A stretch of DNA of 64,000 nucleotides from Streptomyces sp. NBC_00457 (GCF_036014015.1 NZ_CP107905.1:6510001-6574000); one strand, 5' to 3'; positions 25,933 to 34,942 are shown, numbered from the stretch's first letter. Numbers and translations are program-made. The notes: generated by a model not told the origin, from the sequence alone.

Positions 25933-26382
25933 TCAGTCCTCGCCGTACCGCGGATCGACCGTCTCCGGCGTCAGCCCGAGCAGCTCGGCGACCTGTTCGA
26001 CGACGATCTCGTGGACCAGCGCGGCCCGCTCGTCGCGCCCCTTGGTGCGGATCTCCACCGGTCGCCGGTAGATGATCACCCGAGCGTGCCGCCCGTCGCG
26101 CGCGGGGATCGTGCCGCCCAGCGGGACCGCCTCGTCGTTCCAGGCCCGCCCGGGGCCGTCGAGGCGTGGTACCTCGAGCACCAGGAAATCGATGTCGGCG
26201 AGCTGCGGCCACCGTCGTTCGAGACGCTCCACGGAGTCCTGCACGAGGTCGGCGAACGCCTCGGCACGGCTCGCCGCCAGCGGCACCTGCGGCGGCGCGA
26301 TCGGGCCGCGCATGCCCCGGCCGTGGCGATCACGACGGCGGGGGCCGGAGCCGGCGGCGGGAGGCGGTACGGGGTTGTCCAT
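25933..26382 (-). CDS. Zincin-like metallopeptidase family protein with degenerate HExxH
   Basis: Small protein of 149 residues of the actinobacterial metallopeptidase (zincin-like, PF06262-type) family. The recognisable part starts around residue 40 and reads VIIYRRPVEIRTKGRDERAA. Where an active member has HExxH, it reads VHEIVVEQVAELLG, so the second zinc His is missing. It is therefore probably not a peptidase. The ATG at 26382 is chosen because upstream codons look non-coding. It is divergent from the DUF3499 gene and faces the end of the DUF5719 gene; the mycobacterial homologues sit in the same position beside whiB2 and manB. Confidence 0.75.
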   Translation of the reverse strand: MDNPVPPPAAGSGPRRRDRHGRGMRGPIAPPQVPLAASRAEAFADLVQDSVERLERRWPQLADIDFLVLEVPRLDGPGRAWNDEAVPLGGTIPARDGRHARVIIYRRPVEIRTKGRDERAALVHEIVVEQVAELLGLTPETVDPRYGED

Positions 26383-26666
26383 CACTGGTGAAGCGTAGTC
26401 CCCGCCCGAGCCGGGTGCTCCGCGCCCACGCGGTGCCCGGCCACCCCGCACGGCATGCCGGAAGTTGACCATTCCAGCCAAGGTTGGGCTCGTTTCCGTA
26501 TCTCTCCGAGACCGGCGATCTCAAGGCAATTGATGGCGTTTGTACCGAGTGATGACCGGAGGTGAAATCCCGCCGCTGATTGGAAAGCGGTATCTGTGCA
26601 GGTCAGAAGGGTGTGTTCAGAGGGGCGTGTGGGGCGTTTCACAACACGACACGGTGGAGTGACCTG

Positions 26667-27089
26667 GTGGAGAGTCGTCGCGGCCCGCTCAAGAGTGCGG
26701 TACCGTCCAACGTCGTGAGCCCTGTACGTCGCTGTTCGCGAACCGCTTGCGGCCGACCCGCCGTTGCGACGCTGACGTACGTCTACGCCGACTCGACCGC
26801 GGTCCTCGGCCCGCTCGCCACCTACGCCGAACCCCACTGTTACGACCTGTGCGCCGAGCACTCCGAGCGCCTCACCGCACCCCGCGGCTGGGAGGTCGTA
26901 CGACTCCTGGACGGCTCGGCTCCGGCGCGGCCCAGTGGCGACGATCTGGAAGCGCTTGCCAACGCCGTGCGCGAGGCGGCCCGGCCGCAGGAGCGTGCCG
27001 CGCAGGCCGGCGGCGGCGGTCGCGGGGCCGACCCGATGGAGGTCGCCCGGCGGGGGCACCTGCGGGTGCTGCGTTCTCCCGACAGCTGA
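26667..27089 (+). CDS. DUF3499 family protein
   Basis: Protein of 140 residues from GTG 26667, which has GGAG about 8 nt upstream. The conserved DUF3499 core is CSRTACGRPAVATLTYVYAD followed by EPHCYDLCAEHSERLTAPRGW. Four Cys plus His could bind a metal ion. The C-terminal third is Ala/Gly-rich with GHLRVLRSP. The family is confined to actinobacteria and lies between whiB2 and manB homologues in mycobacteria, as it does here apart from the inserted lactate permease gene. Function is unknown. The 284 bp upstream hold no other gene. Confidence 0.85.
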   Translation: MESRRGPLKSAVPSNVVSPVRRCSRTACGRPAVATLTYVYADSTAVLGPLATYAEPHCYDLCAEHSERLTAPRGWEVVRLLDGSAPARPSGDDLEALANAVREAARPQERAAQAGGGGRGADPMEVARRGHLRVLRSPDS

Positions 27090-27251
27090 CGGTCCTCCTG
27101 ACAGCTGACGCCGTTCGGATTCGGCCGCTTTCTCTGTGCGTGTCCCGTGGACGTTCTCTGTGCGTTCCCTGTGCCTTTCGCCGAGTGACGCACGCCCATT
27201 GACGCGAAGTTGTTGCGGACACGACCATTCCGGAAGCCCGTGAGAAATCGC

Positions 27252-27266
27252 TTTCGCATAGCGGAA
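27252..27266. promoter_or_regulatory. IclR-type operator candidate before the lactate permease gene
   Basis: TTTCGC-ATA-GCGGAA is an interrupted palindrome with 5 of 6 arm positions matched. It lies 14 bp upstream of the GTG start, overlapping the region before the GGGAGG ribosome binding site. Its form resembles binding sites of IclR-family regulators. No such regulator is encoded nearby. Confidence 0.45.
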
Positions 27267-27280
27267 TCCGGGAGGCGCCC

Positions 27281-28897
27281 GTGTATGTCCAGGAACTGGA
27301 ACCCGTCGCCGACTCGCTCGGCCTGTCCGCCCTCGTGGCGGCCCTGCCCCTTGTGATCGTCCTCGTCCTGCTCGGCGGCGTCCGTATGAAGGCGCATCTG
27401 GCCGGCCTCACGGGCCTCGTGGCGGCCGCGCTGGTCGCCTGGCTCGCGTACGGCATGCCGCTGGACCAGACGGTCTCCAGCGCCGTCCAGGGCGCCGTGT
27501 TCGGGCTCTTCCCGATTCTGTGGATCGTCGTCAACGCCCTGTGGGTGTACCGGATGACCGTCCGCACCCGCCATTTCGACATCCTGCGGCGGTCGTTCGG
27601 GCGGCTCTCCGACGATCCGCGCATCCAGGCGCTGGTCGTGGCCTTCTGCTTCGGTGCCCTGCTGGAGGCACTCGCCGGGTTCGGCGCACCCGTCGCGATC
27701 TGCTCGGTCATGCTCGTCGCGCTCGGCTTCGAGCCGGTGCGCGCGGCCGTCGTCGCGCTGGTCGCCAACACCGCGCCCGTGGCCTTCGGCGCGATGGGCA
27801 CACCGGTCGTGACACTCGCTCAAGTCACCGGCCTGCCACTGGACTCCGTGGCCTCCGTGGTGGGGCGTCAGACACCGCTGCTGGCGCTCGTCGTGCCGCT
27901 CGTGCTGGTGTTCCTGGTGGACGGACGGCGCGGACTGCGGGAGACCTGGGTGCCCGCCCTGGCGTGCGGAATCGCCTTCGCCGTCGGCCAGTTCGTCGCC
28001 TCCAACTACGTCTCGGCACAACTCGCCGACATCGGCGCCGCCTTGCTCGGCGCGGGCGCCCTGGTCGCCGTACCGCACGCGCGCGTGCCCGCCGCCGAGT
28101 CCGTACGCGCCTCCGTACTGACCGGGGTGCGCAGCGAGGACCTGGACGTGGAGGACCCACGGCCCGAAGTCGTCCGTGCCTACGCCCCGTACGCGTTGAT
28201 CGTCGCCATCTTCTCCGTCGCCCAGATCCCGGCGGTCAAGGACTGGCTGGCCGAGGCGACACAGACGTACGACTGGCCCTTCCTGGACGTCGCGGGACCG
28301 GACGGCGAGCCGGTCGGCGGCAACGTCTTCACCTGGCCGATCGTCTCCACCGGCGGGACGCTCGTGCTGCTGGCCGGTGTGTGCAGCGCGGTCGTGCTCG
28401 GGGTGCACGCGCGCGTGGCGGTCAAGGAGTGGGCGGCCACCGTGCACGAACTGCGGTTCGCGATCCTGACCGTGACGTCCGTGCTGGCCCTCGCCTACGT
28501 CATGAACCTCTCCGGACAGGCCGCCACCATCGGCCACTTCGTGGCGGCGGCCGGCGCGGGGCTGGCCTTCCTGTCCCCGGTCCTCGGCTGGTTCGGCGTG
28601 GCCGTCTCCGGCTCGGACACCTCGGCCAACGCGCTCTTCGGGGCGCTGCAGGTGACCGCGGCCCGCGAGTCCGGCCTGTCGCCCGAACTCCTGGCCGCCG
28701 CCAACAGTTCGGGCGGTGTCCTCGGCAAGATGATCTCGCCGCAGAACCTCACCATCGCCTGCGCGGCCGTCGGACTCGCGGGCCGCGAAGGGGACATACT
28801 CCGCAAAGTGCTGCCCTGGAGTGTGGGGCTGCTGATGGTGATGTGCCTGATCGTGGTCGGTCAGAGTTCACCGGTGCTGGATTGGATGCTCCCCTGA
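27281..28897 (+). CDS. lldP: L-lactate permease
   Basis: LctP/LldP family proton-coupled lactate or glycolate permease, 538 residues with about 12-14 membrane helices. Diagnostic stretches include FGALLEALAGFGAPVAICS (near 125-143), ANTAPVAFGAMGTPV and the C-terminal SGSDTSANALFGALQ and SSGGVLGKMISPQNLTIA. It starts at GTG 27281, preceded by GGGAGGCGCCC. It stands alone on the plus strand without a lactate dehydrogenase or regulator gene next to it. A palindrome just upstream suggests repression by an unlinked regulator. It interrupts an otherwise conserved order of DUF3499 and manB. Confidence 0.93.
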   Translation: MYVQELEPVADSLGLSALVAALPLVIVLVLLGGVRMKAHLAGLTGLVAAALVAWLAYGMPLDQTVSSAVQGAVFGLFPILWIVVNALWVYRMTVRTRHFDILRRSFGRLSDDPRIQALVVAFCFGALLEALAGFGAPVAICSVMLVALGFEPVRAAVVALVANTAPVAFGAMGTPVVTLAQVTGLPLDSVASVVGRQTPLLALVVPLVLVFLVDGRRGLRETWVPALACGIAFAVGQFVASNYVSAQLADIGAALLGAGALVAVPHARVPAAESVRASVLTGVRSEDLDVEDPRPEVVRAYAPYALIVAIFSVAQIPAVKDWLAEATQTYDWPFLDVAGPDGEPVGGNVFTWPIVSTGGTLVLLAGVCSAVVLGVHARVAVKEWAATVHELRFAILTVTSVLALAYVMNLSGQAATIGHFVAAAGAGLAFLSPVLGWFGVAVSGSDTSANALFGALQVTAARESGLSPELLAAANSSGGVLGKMISPQNLTIACAAVGLAGREGDILRKVLPWSVGLLMVMCLIVVGQSSPVLDWMLP

Positions 28898-28998
28898 CCT
28901 CAGGTTACGGCTGGGAGTCCACCTGGCCTCCGCACAGCGCATTGTCAGCGGGTACGGGTAGCTTGTGGTGACCGATAGGACTTTCAGGAGGGTTGGCC

Positions 28999-30366
28999 GT
29001 GTCTGCTGATCTGTCGCAGCTCGTGAAGGCGTACGACGTACGCGGGGTGGTCCCGGACCAATGGGACGAATCGCTGGCCGAGCTGTTCGGGGCCGCCTTC
29101 GTCCAGGTGACCGGGGCGAGCGCGATCGTGACCGGGCACGACATGCGGCCCTCGTCGCCAGGGCTGTCGCGCGCCTTCGCGCGCGGGGCGGCGGCGCGCG
29201 GTGCCGACGTGACCGAGATCGGCCTGTGCTCGACCGACCAGCTGTACTACGCGTCCGGCGCGTTCGACCTGCCGGGCGCCATGTTCACGGCCTCGCACAA
29301 CCCGGCCCAGTACAACGGCATCAAGATGTGCCGGGCGGGCGCGGCCCCCGTCGGCCAGGACACCGGCCTCGGCGAGATCCGCGCACTGGTCGAGGGCTGG
29401 ATGGACTCCGGTGCCGGCCCGGAACCGACGGCCACGACGGGAACGATCACGCAGCGGGACACGTTGGAGGACTACGCGGCACACCTCCGCTCCCTCGTCG
29501 ACCTGACCTCCATCCGCCCGCTGAAGGTCGTCGTCGACGCGGGCAACGGCATGGGCGGCCACACCGTGCCCACGGTCTTCGCCGGCCTGCCCCTGACCCT
29601 GGTGCCGATGTACTTCGAGCTGGACGGCACCTTCCCCAACCACGAGGCGAACCCGCTGGACCCGGCGAACATCGTCGACCTCCAGAAGCGCGTCCGTGAC
29701 GAGTCCGCCGACCTCGGCATCGCCTTCGACGGCGACGCCGACCGCTGCTTCGTCGTCGACGAGCACGGCGACCCGGTCTCCCCGTCCGCCATCACCGCCC
29801 TCGTCGCCTCCCGCGAGCTGGCCAAGCACGGCGGCAAGGGCACGATCATCCACAACCTGATCACGTCCTGGTCGGTCCCGGAGGTCGTCAAGGAGAACGG
29901 CGGCACGCCCGTCCGCACCCGCGTGGGCCACTCCTTCATCAAGGCCGAAATGGCCAAGTCCGGCGCGATCTTCGGCGGCGAGCACTCCGCGCACTACTAC
30001 TTCGCCGACTTCTGGAACGCGGACACGGGCATGCTCGCCGCCCTCCACGTCCTCGCCGCCCTCGGCGGCCAGGACGGCACCCTCTCCGCCCTCGTCGCCC
30101 AGTACGACCGCTACGCCGGCTCCGGCGAGATCAACTCCACCGTCGACGACCAAACCGCCCGCCTCACCGCGATCCGCTCCGCCTACGAGGGCCGCGAAGG
30201 CGTAACCCTCGACCACCTCGACGGCCTCACGATCACCGCCGCCGACTGGTGGTTCAACGTCCGCCCCTCCAACACGGAACCACTCCTCCGCCTGAACGCA
30301 GAGGCCCGCGACGAGGCCACGATGACGAAGGTCCGGGACGAGGTGCTGGAGATCATCAGGGGCTGA
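28999..30366 (+). CDS. manB: Phosphomannomutase/phosphoglucomutase
   Basis: Alpha-D-phosphohexomutase of 455 residues interconverting mannose-6-P and mannose-1-P (and probably glucose phosphates). Domain 1 holds the phosphoserine loop TASHNPAQYNGIK (near 96-108). Domain 3 has the metal-binding loop FDGDADRC (near 243). Domain 3-4 sugar-binding sequence GEHSAHYYF lies near 329, and the C-terminal phosphate-binding motif RPSNTEPLLR near 420. The GTG at 28999 follows AGGAGGG with 6 nt spacing; a TTG two codons earlier is less likely. It supplies the ManC-like enzyme with substrate produced by manA further along. Confidence 0.93.
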   Translation: MSADLSQLVKAYDVRGVVPDQWDESLAELFGAAFVQVTGASAIVTGHDMRPSSPGLSRAFARGAAARGADVTEIGLCSTDQLYYASGAFDLPGAMFTASHNPAQYNGIKMCRAGAAPVGQDTGLGEIRALVEGWMDSGAGPEPTATTGTITQRDTLEDYAAHLRSLVDLTSIRPLKVVVDAGNGMGGHTVPTVFAGLPLTLVPMYFELDGTFPNHEANPLDPANIVDLQKRVRDESADLGIAFDGDADRCFVVDEHGDPVSPSAITALVASRELAKHGGKGTIIHNLITSWSVPEVVKENGGTPVRTRVGHSFIKAEMAKSGAIFGGEHSAHYYFADFWNADTGMLAALHVLAALGGQDGTLSALVAQYDRYAGSGEINSTVDDQTARLTAIRSAYEGREGVTLDHLDGLTITAADWWFNVRPSNTEPLLRLNAEARDEATMTKVRDEVLEIIRG

Positions 30367-30395
30367 CCCTGACGCCGGGGACGGCTCTCGGTACG

Positions 30396-30640
30396 GGTCG
30401 GCGCCATTTCAGCCCGCCCGGAGTCCGAGGCCGGAGGTGCCATCCCGAGGCCCCACCCACCCACTGGGGCCGCTCACTTCTCGCACGCCGGTCGGCACTA
30501 CTCAGCCCGTCGGCGTAGGTCGGCGTAGGAGGACGAGACTGTGTCAGCGACACCCAGTCCGTCCCGCGCGCGAGGACGAGACGGTCTCAGCCACACCCAC
30601 TCCCGTCGGCGCACGAGGACGAGACCGTCACAGCCACCCC
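30396..30640 (+). repeat. Degenerate repeat units leading into the hairpin array
   Basis: Several diverged units of the type ...CAGCCCG.CCGG..T..GAGGACGAG..., the 5' half of the dispersed element, including CCACCCACCCACTGGGG at 30449-30465. They resemble the 93-bp array at 15.1 kb but have decayed to uneven lengths. No gene is supported here. Confidence 0.75.
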
Positions 30641-30957
30641 CAGCCCGTCCGGCGTTTGAGGACGAGGCCGCAGGCCGACGGGGTCCGGGGCGAAGCCCCG
30701 ACGGGTCTAGGGGCGAAGCCCCAGTGGGGCCCAGGGGGGCGCGGCCCGGCCGGGGTTCAGGGGCGGAGCCCCGGTGGGGTGCAGGGGCGGAGCCCCGCGG
30801 GGGGTGCAGGAGGCGCGGCCCGGCCGGGGTTCAGGGGCGGAGCCCCGGTGGGGTGCAGGGGCGAAGCCCCGCGGGGGTTCAGGGGGCGCAGCCCCCTGGC
30901 GGGGTCGAAGGGGCGGAGCCCCTTCAGGATGGGACGGGTAGGGGCGGCGGGGGCGAA
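30641..30957 (+). repeat. Dispersed intergenic element copy B, expanded into an array of hairpins
   Basis: Begins CAGCCCGTCCGGCGTTTGAG and ends GGGACGGGTAGGGGCGGCGG like copy A. The middle carries eight short stem-loops of the form GGGGCGNAGCCCC instead of one, spaced about 20-45 bp, plus two degenerate ones. A 52-bp segment is exactly duplicated (30738-30789 and 30812-30863). Together with the degenerate units it fills the 730-bp gap between manB and trm112. I see no gene or CRISPR spacer structure in it. Confidence 0.92.
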
Positions 30958-31098
30958 ACCCGCCAACGGTCACACCAACGCTGCTCACCCCGAACCCCCA
31001 CCCCGTCCAACCCCCACACCCACCCCCTCCAGCGGTACCCTGACCAGGCACATCCACCCACACAGCCGTAGCCCACCCCGCCCCCGAAGGGACCCCCC

Positions 31099-31269
31099 AT
31101 GCCGCTCGAATCCGGCCTCCTGGAGATCCTCGCCTGCCCGGCCTGCCACGCCCCTCTCAAGGAGCAGGACACGGAGCTGATCTGCACAGGCCAGGACTGC
31201 GGCCTGGCATACCCCGTCCGCGACGGCATCCCCGTCCTCCTCGTCGACGAGGCCCGCCACCCCGCGTAA
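31099..31269 (+). CDS. Trm112 family zinc-ribbon protein
   Basis: Small protein of 56 residues with the Trm112/YcaR pattern: [14 protein letters not shown], then [27 protein letters not shown]. Four Cys (two CxxC-like pairs, CPAC and CTGQDC) form a zinc ribbon. Family members in other organisms activate methyltransferases; the bacterial role is unclear. The ATG at 31099 and stop at 31267-31269 give the standard length. It starts a short run with the SIS protein and manA genes. Confidence 0.88.
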   Translation: MPLESGLLEILACPACHAPLKEQDTELICTGQDCGLAYPVRDGIPVLLVDEARHPA

Positions 31270-31296
31270 CCACCCGGCGATCGGAGTCTGCCGCCC

Positions 31297-32427
31297 ATGC
31301 TCGACGAATCGCTGCTCGACGCCCCCGAGGCGCTCTCGGAGGCCGACCAACGCGGCCTGCTCCGCGGCGCCGCAGAGGCCGGCGCCCGAGTCCGCACCGC
31401 GGCCCGGCACGCCGCCGAGTCCGGCGTCCACGACCTCAAACCGGACGGCCGCCCCCGCGCCGTGCTCATCGCGGGCCCCGGCGCCGCCGCCATCTGCGTG
31501 GCCGACCTCCTCGGCACGCTCGCAGGCGCAGGCAGCCCGGTGACCCGCCTCGCCCCCTCCGGCGTCGCCCCCGCCGCAGGCGCCCTGCGCTGGGAACTCC
31601 CCGGCTGGGCCGGCTCGGTGGACCTCCTGCTCATCGCCACCCCGGACGGCACCGAACCCGGCCTCTCCCTCCTCGCCGACCAGGCCTACCGCCGCGGCTG
31701 CACGGTCGCCGCCGTAGCCCCGCCCCGCACCCCGCTCGCCGAGGCGGTGGACGGCGCCCACGGTCTCTTCGTACCGCTCGCGACCGCCCCGTACGAGGAG
31801 GACGAATCCCTCGCCGCCGCGTCTGCGCCCGGCGTCCTGTGGGCGCTGCTGACCCCGCTGCTCGCCCTCCTCGACCGCACCGGCCTGCTCACCGCTCCGC
31901 CGGACGCCATCGAGAAGGTCGCCGACCGCCTCGACCACATCGCCGAACGCTGCGGGCCGGCCATCGCGACGTACAGCAACCCCGCCAAGACCCTCGCGGC
32001 CGAACTCGCCGACGCCCTCCCGCTGGTCTGGACCGAGGGCACCTCGGCAGGACCGGCCGGCCGCAGGTTCGCCGCGGCCCTCGCCGAACTCTCTGGCACA
32101 CCGGCCGTAGTCGCCGAACTCCCCGAGGCACTCGCCGCGCACAGCGCCCTGCTCGCCGGCCCACTCGCCGCCAGTGCCGACCCCGACGACTTCTTCCGCG
32201 ACCGCGTCGAGGAGCCACCCGCGATGCACGCGCGCGTGGTGCTGCTCCGCGACCGCCCGATCGAGGGCCTCACCGCCGCCCCCGCAGCCCGTGACCTGGC
32301 CCTCAGCCACGACACGCCGATCAGCGAACTGGAGCCGGAACCCGGTGGCGAACTGGAGACCCTCGCCGAACTGATCGCCATCACCGATTTCGCCGCCGTT
32401 TACCTGGCGCTCGCTTCGAGGGCCTGA
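31297..32427 (+). CDS. SIS-domain protein (TobH / bacterial PGI-C family)
   Basis: Protein of 376 residues with two sugar-isomerase (SIS) halves, matching the family next to manA and manB in mycobacteria. First half: VLIAGPGAAAICVADLLGTLAG and DLLLIATPDGTEPGLSLLADQA. C-terminal half resembles phosphoglucose/phosphomannose isomerase C-domain sequences, for example ARVVLLRDRP. It may be a phosphosugar isomerase or binding protein, but activity is unproven. It starts 27 bp after trm112 and ends 142 bp before manA, so it is probably cotranscribed with them. Confidence 0.82.
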   Translation: MLDESLLDAPEALSEADQRGLLRGAAEAGARVRTAARHAAESGVHDLKPDGRPRAVLIAGPGAAAICVADLLGTLAGAGSPVTRLAPSGVAPAAGALRWELPGWAGSVDLLLIATPDGTEPGLSLLADQAYRRGCTVAAVAPPRTPLAEAVDGAHGLFVPLATAPYEEDESLAAASAPGVLWALLTPLLALLDRTGLLTAPPDAIEKVADRLDHIAERCGPAIATYSNPAKTLAAELADALPLVWTEGTSAGPAGRRFAAALAELSGTPAVVAELPEALAAHSALLAGPLAASADPDDFFRDRVEEPPAMHARVVLLRDRPIEGLTAAPAARDLALSHDTPISELEPEPGGELETLAELIAITDFAAVYLALASRA

Positions 32428-32500
32428 TCTGACCCAGGACGCCCTGACCGCCGTACACGCGACAAGACGAAAGCCGCACGCACGGCGAACCAGAGTCGAA

Positions 32501-32554
32501 CGCAGCGCACGCAGCGCACGCATCGCACGCATTGAACGCGTCGAACGCAGAGAG
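32501..32554 (+). repeat. Six tandem 9-bp units upstream of manA
   Basis: CGCAGCGCA, CGCAGCGCA, CGCATCGCA, CGCATTGAA, CGCGTCGAA and CGCAGAGAG follow one another without gaps, ending 15 bp before the manA start codon. It is an imperfect microsatellite-like array in the leader and could vary in copy number between strains. Confidence 0.75.
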
Positions 32555-32569
32555 CAGACAGAGAGCCGA

Positions 32570-33721
32570 ATGGACCGCCTCGACAACACCATCCGCCCCT
32601 ACGCCTGGGGTTCCACCACCGCGATCCCGCAGCTGCTCGGCGTCGAGCCGACCGGTGAACCGCAGGCGGAGATGTGGATGGGTGCCCACCCGGGCGCACC
32701 CTCGCGCACCGACCGCGGCACGCTCGTCGAGGTCATCGCCGACAACCCGGAACGCGAACTCGGCGCCGCGGCCGTGGCCAAGTTCGGCCCCGGCCTGCCC
32801 TTCCTGCTCAAGATCCTCGCCGCCGGCGCCCCCCTCTCCCTCCAGGTGCACCCCAACCTGGAGCAGGCGAAGGAGGGTTACGAGGACGAGGAGCGCCGGG
32901 GCATCCCCGTGGACGCCCCGCACCGCAACTACAAGGACGCCAACCACAAGCCCGAACTCATCTGCGCGCTCACCGAGTTCGACGGCCTGTGCGGCTTCCG
33001 CGACCCGGCGCAGGCCGCCGACCTGCTGGCCGGCCTCGGCGTCGACTCCCTCAAGCCGTACGTCGACCTGCTGCGCGCCCACCCCGAGGAGGCGGCGCTG
33101 CGCGAGGTCCTGACGGCCGTTCTGAGCGCCGACCGCGAGGAGATGGCCCGCACCGTCACCGCGGCCGCCGCAGCCTGCGCCCGCCTCGGCGGCGAGTACG
33201 CCCCCTACGCGGACATCGCCCACCACTACCCGGGCGACCCCGGCGTCATCGCCGCAATGCTCCTCAACCACGTCCGCCTGCAGCCCGGTGAGGCCCTCTA
33301 CCTCGGCGCCGGCATCCCGCACGCCTACCTCAACGGCCTCGGCGTCGAGATCATGGCCAACTCCGACAACGTCCTGCGCTGCGGCCTGACCCCCAAGCAC
33401 GTCGACGTCCCCGAACTCCTGCGCATCGTCCGCTTCGAGCCCAGCGACCCCGGCGTGCTGCGCCCGGAGGCGTCCCCGGACGGCGAGGAGGTCTACGAGA
33501 CCCCGATCGACGAGTTCCGGCTCTCCCGGTACGTCCTCCCCGTGGGCGGCGCCGCCCACGACCTCACCCGCGAGACCCCGCAGATCCTCCTCTGCACGGC
33601 CGGTTCCGTACGGGCCGGCGAGCACGAGCTGAACCCCGGTCGGTCGGTCTTCGTCCCGGCCGGCGAAAAGGCCGAAGTATCCGGTTCTGGAACGCTCTTC
33701 CGGGCCACCGTCATCGCCTGA
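32570..33721 (+). CDS. manA: Mannose-6-phosphate isomerase, type I
   Basis: Zinc-dependent cupin isomerase of 383 residues converting fructose-6-P to mannose-6-P. Motifs in order: NTIRPYAWGS (6-15), AEMWMGAHPGAPS with metal/substrate residues, SLQVHPN with the zinc His and Gln, HKPELICALTEF with zinc Glu, and GEALYLGAGIPHAYLNGLGVEIMANSDNVLR with the second zinc His. All family residues appear present. It feeds manB and the ManC-like enzyme for GDP-mannose. The leader contains a 9-bp tandem array. Confidence 0.95.
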   Translation: MDRLDNTIRPYAWGSTTAIPQLLGVEPTGEPQAEMWMGAHPGAPSRTDRGTLVEVIADNPERELGAAAVAKFGPGLPFLLKILAAGAPLSLQVHPNLEQAKEGYEDEERRGIPVDAPHRNYKDANHKPELICALTEFDGLCGFRDPAQAADLLAGLGVDSLKPYVDLLRAHPEEAALREVLTAVLSADREEMARTVTAAAAACARLGGEYAPYADIAHHYPGDPGVIAAMLLNHVRLQPGEALYLGAGIPHAYLNGLGVEIMANSDNVLRCGLTPKHVDVPELLRIVRFEPSDPGVLRPEASPDGEEVYETPIDEFRLSRYVLPVGGAAHDLTRETPQILLCTAGSVRAGEHELNPGRSVFVPAGEKAEVSGSGTLFRATVIA

Positions 33722-33837
33722 ATGTCAAGGAGTTGCGGGCTCGCGCACCGTTGTCGGAGCGGGCTGCAACAATGGCCCACTGGCAAAGACCGGGCAAAGG
33801 TCTGGACGGCGTACGTACGAAGGGACAACGCGAATAC

Positions 33838-34818
33838 ATGAGCGCGTCAGGCGGCACCAAGGCGATCGTGGCGGCACTCGTCGCCAACCTCGCGATCGCG
33901 GTAGCGAAATTCGTGGCGTTCCTCTTCAGCGGCTCGTCGTCGATGCTCGCCGAGTCGGTGCACTCCCTCGCCGACTCCGGTAACCAGGGCCTGCTTCTCG
34001 TCGGCGGCAAGAGGGCCCAGCGCGAGGCGACCCCCCAGCACCCCTTCGGGTACGGCCGCGAGCGTTACATCTACGCCTTCCTCGTCTCGATCATCCTGTT
34101 CTCGGTCGGCGGCATGTTCGCCCTCTACGAGGGCTACGAGAAGATCAAGCACCCGCACGAGATCGAGCACTGGTACTGGCCGATCGGCGTCCTCGTGTTC
34201 GCGATCATCGCCGAGACCTTCTCCTTCCGGACGGCCATCAAGGAGTCCAACGTCCTGCGCGGGAAGAAGTCCTGGTCGGAGTTCGTCCGTCACGCCAAGG
34301 CGCCCGAGCTGCCCGTCGTCCTCCTGGAGGACCTCGGCGCGCTGGTCGGTCTGATCCTCGCCCTCGGCGGCGTCGGCCTGGCCCTCGCCACCGGCGACGG
34401 CGTCTGGGACGGCATCGGCACGCTCTGCATCGGCGTGCTCCTCATCCTGATCGCCATCGTGCTGGCCGTCGAGACCAAGTCCCTCCTCCTCGGCGAGGCC
34501 GCCGGCCTCGAAGACGTCCAGAAGATCGAGGCCGCGATCGTCGACGGCGACACCGTCACCCGCATCATCCACATGCGCACGCTCCACCTCGGCCCCGAGG
34601 AACTGCTCGTCGCCGCCAAGATCGCCGTCCAGCACGACGACACGGCCACGGAGATCGCCTCCGCCATCGACGCGGCCGAGGCCCGCATCCGCGACGCCGT
34701 CCCGATCGCCCGCGTGATCTACCTCGAGCCCGACATCTACAGCGAGACCGAGGCCGCGAAGGGCGCCGACCGCGAGGCAACGCCGGGAGGCCCGGCACCC
34801 CACCCCGCCGAGCACTGA
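33838..34818 (+). CDS. Cation diffusion facilitator (CDF) family metal transporter
   Basis: Divalent-metal/proton antiporter of 326 residues. Six membrane helices; helix 2 carries SSSMLAESVHSLADSGNQ (about 30-47) with the metal-site Ser/His/Asp residues. Helix 5 has LLEDLGALVGLILALGG, whose ED replaces the HxxxD seen in many zinc transporters. The cytoplasmic C-terminal domain (about 235-305) includes VTRIIHMRTLHLGPEELLV. Start ATG 33838; an upstream GTG-rich stretch is not supported. Metal is probably zinc, iron or manganese. Confidence 0.87.
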   Translation: MSASGGTKAIVAALVANLAIAVAKFVAFLFSGSSSMLAESVHSLADSGNQGLLLVGGKRAQREATPQHPFGYGRERYIYAFLVSIILFSVGGMFALYEGYEKIKHPHEIEHWYWPIGVLVFAIIAETFSFRTAIKESNVLRGKKSWSEFVRHAKAPELPVVLLEDLGALVGLILALGGVGLALATGDGVWDGIGTLCIGVLLILIAIVLAVETKSLLLGEAAGLEDVQKIEAAIVDGDTVTRIIHMRTLHLGPEELLVAAKIAVQHDDTATEIASAIDAAEARIRDAVPIARVIYLEPDIYSETEAAKGADREATPGGPAPHPAEH

Positions 34819-34880
34819 TACGACGCCGTACGACCGCGTTCTCAGCACGACGATGTGCTGACGACCATGTGTTTACGACG

Positions 34881-34913
34881 ATGGGGCCCGCCGAGCGTTT
34901 CGGCGGGCCCCAT
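34881..34913. terminator. Bidirectional terminator between CDF and PTS genes
   Basis: Perfect 14-bp arms (34881-34894 and 34900-34913) around a 5-nt loop, rich in GGGGCCCGCC. It lies in the 124-bp convergent gap and can serve both genes. Confidence 0.85.
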
Positions 34914-34942
34914 CGGCTGTTGTGCCGGCTACCGGCTACCGG

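Noticed and set aside
30660..30957. Possible CRISPR array from regularly spaced palindromes
   Set aside because: The units are 13-bp hairpins separated by similar, not unique, sequences of uneven length, and there are no cas genes.
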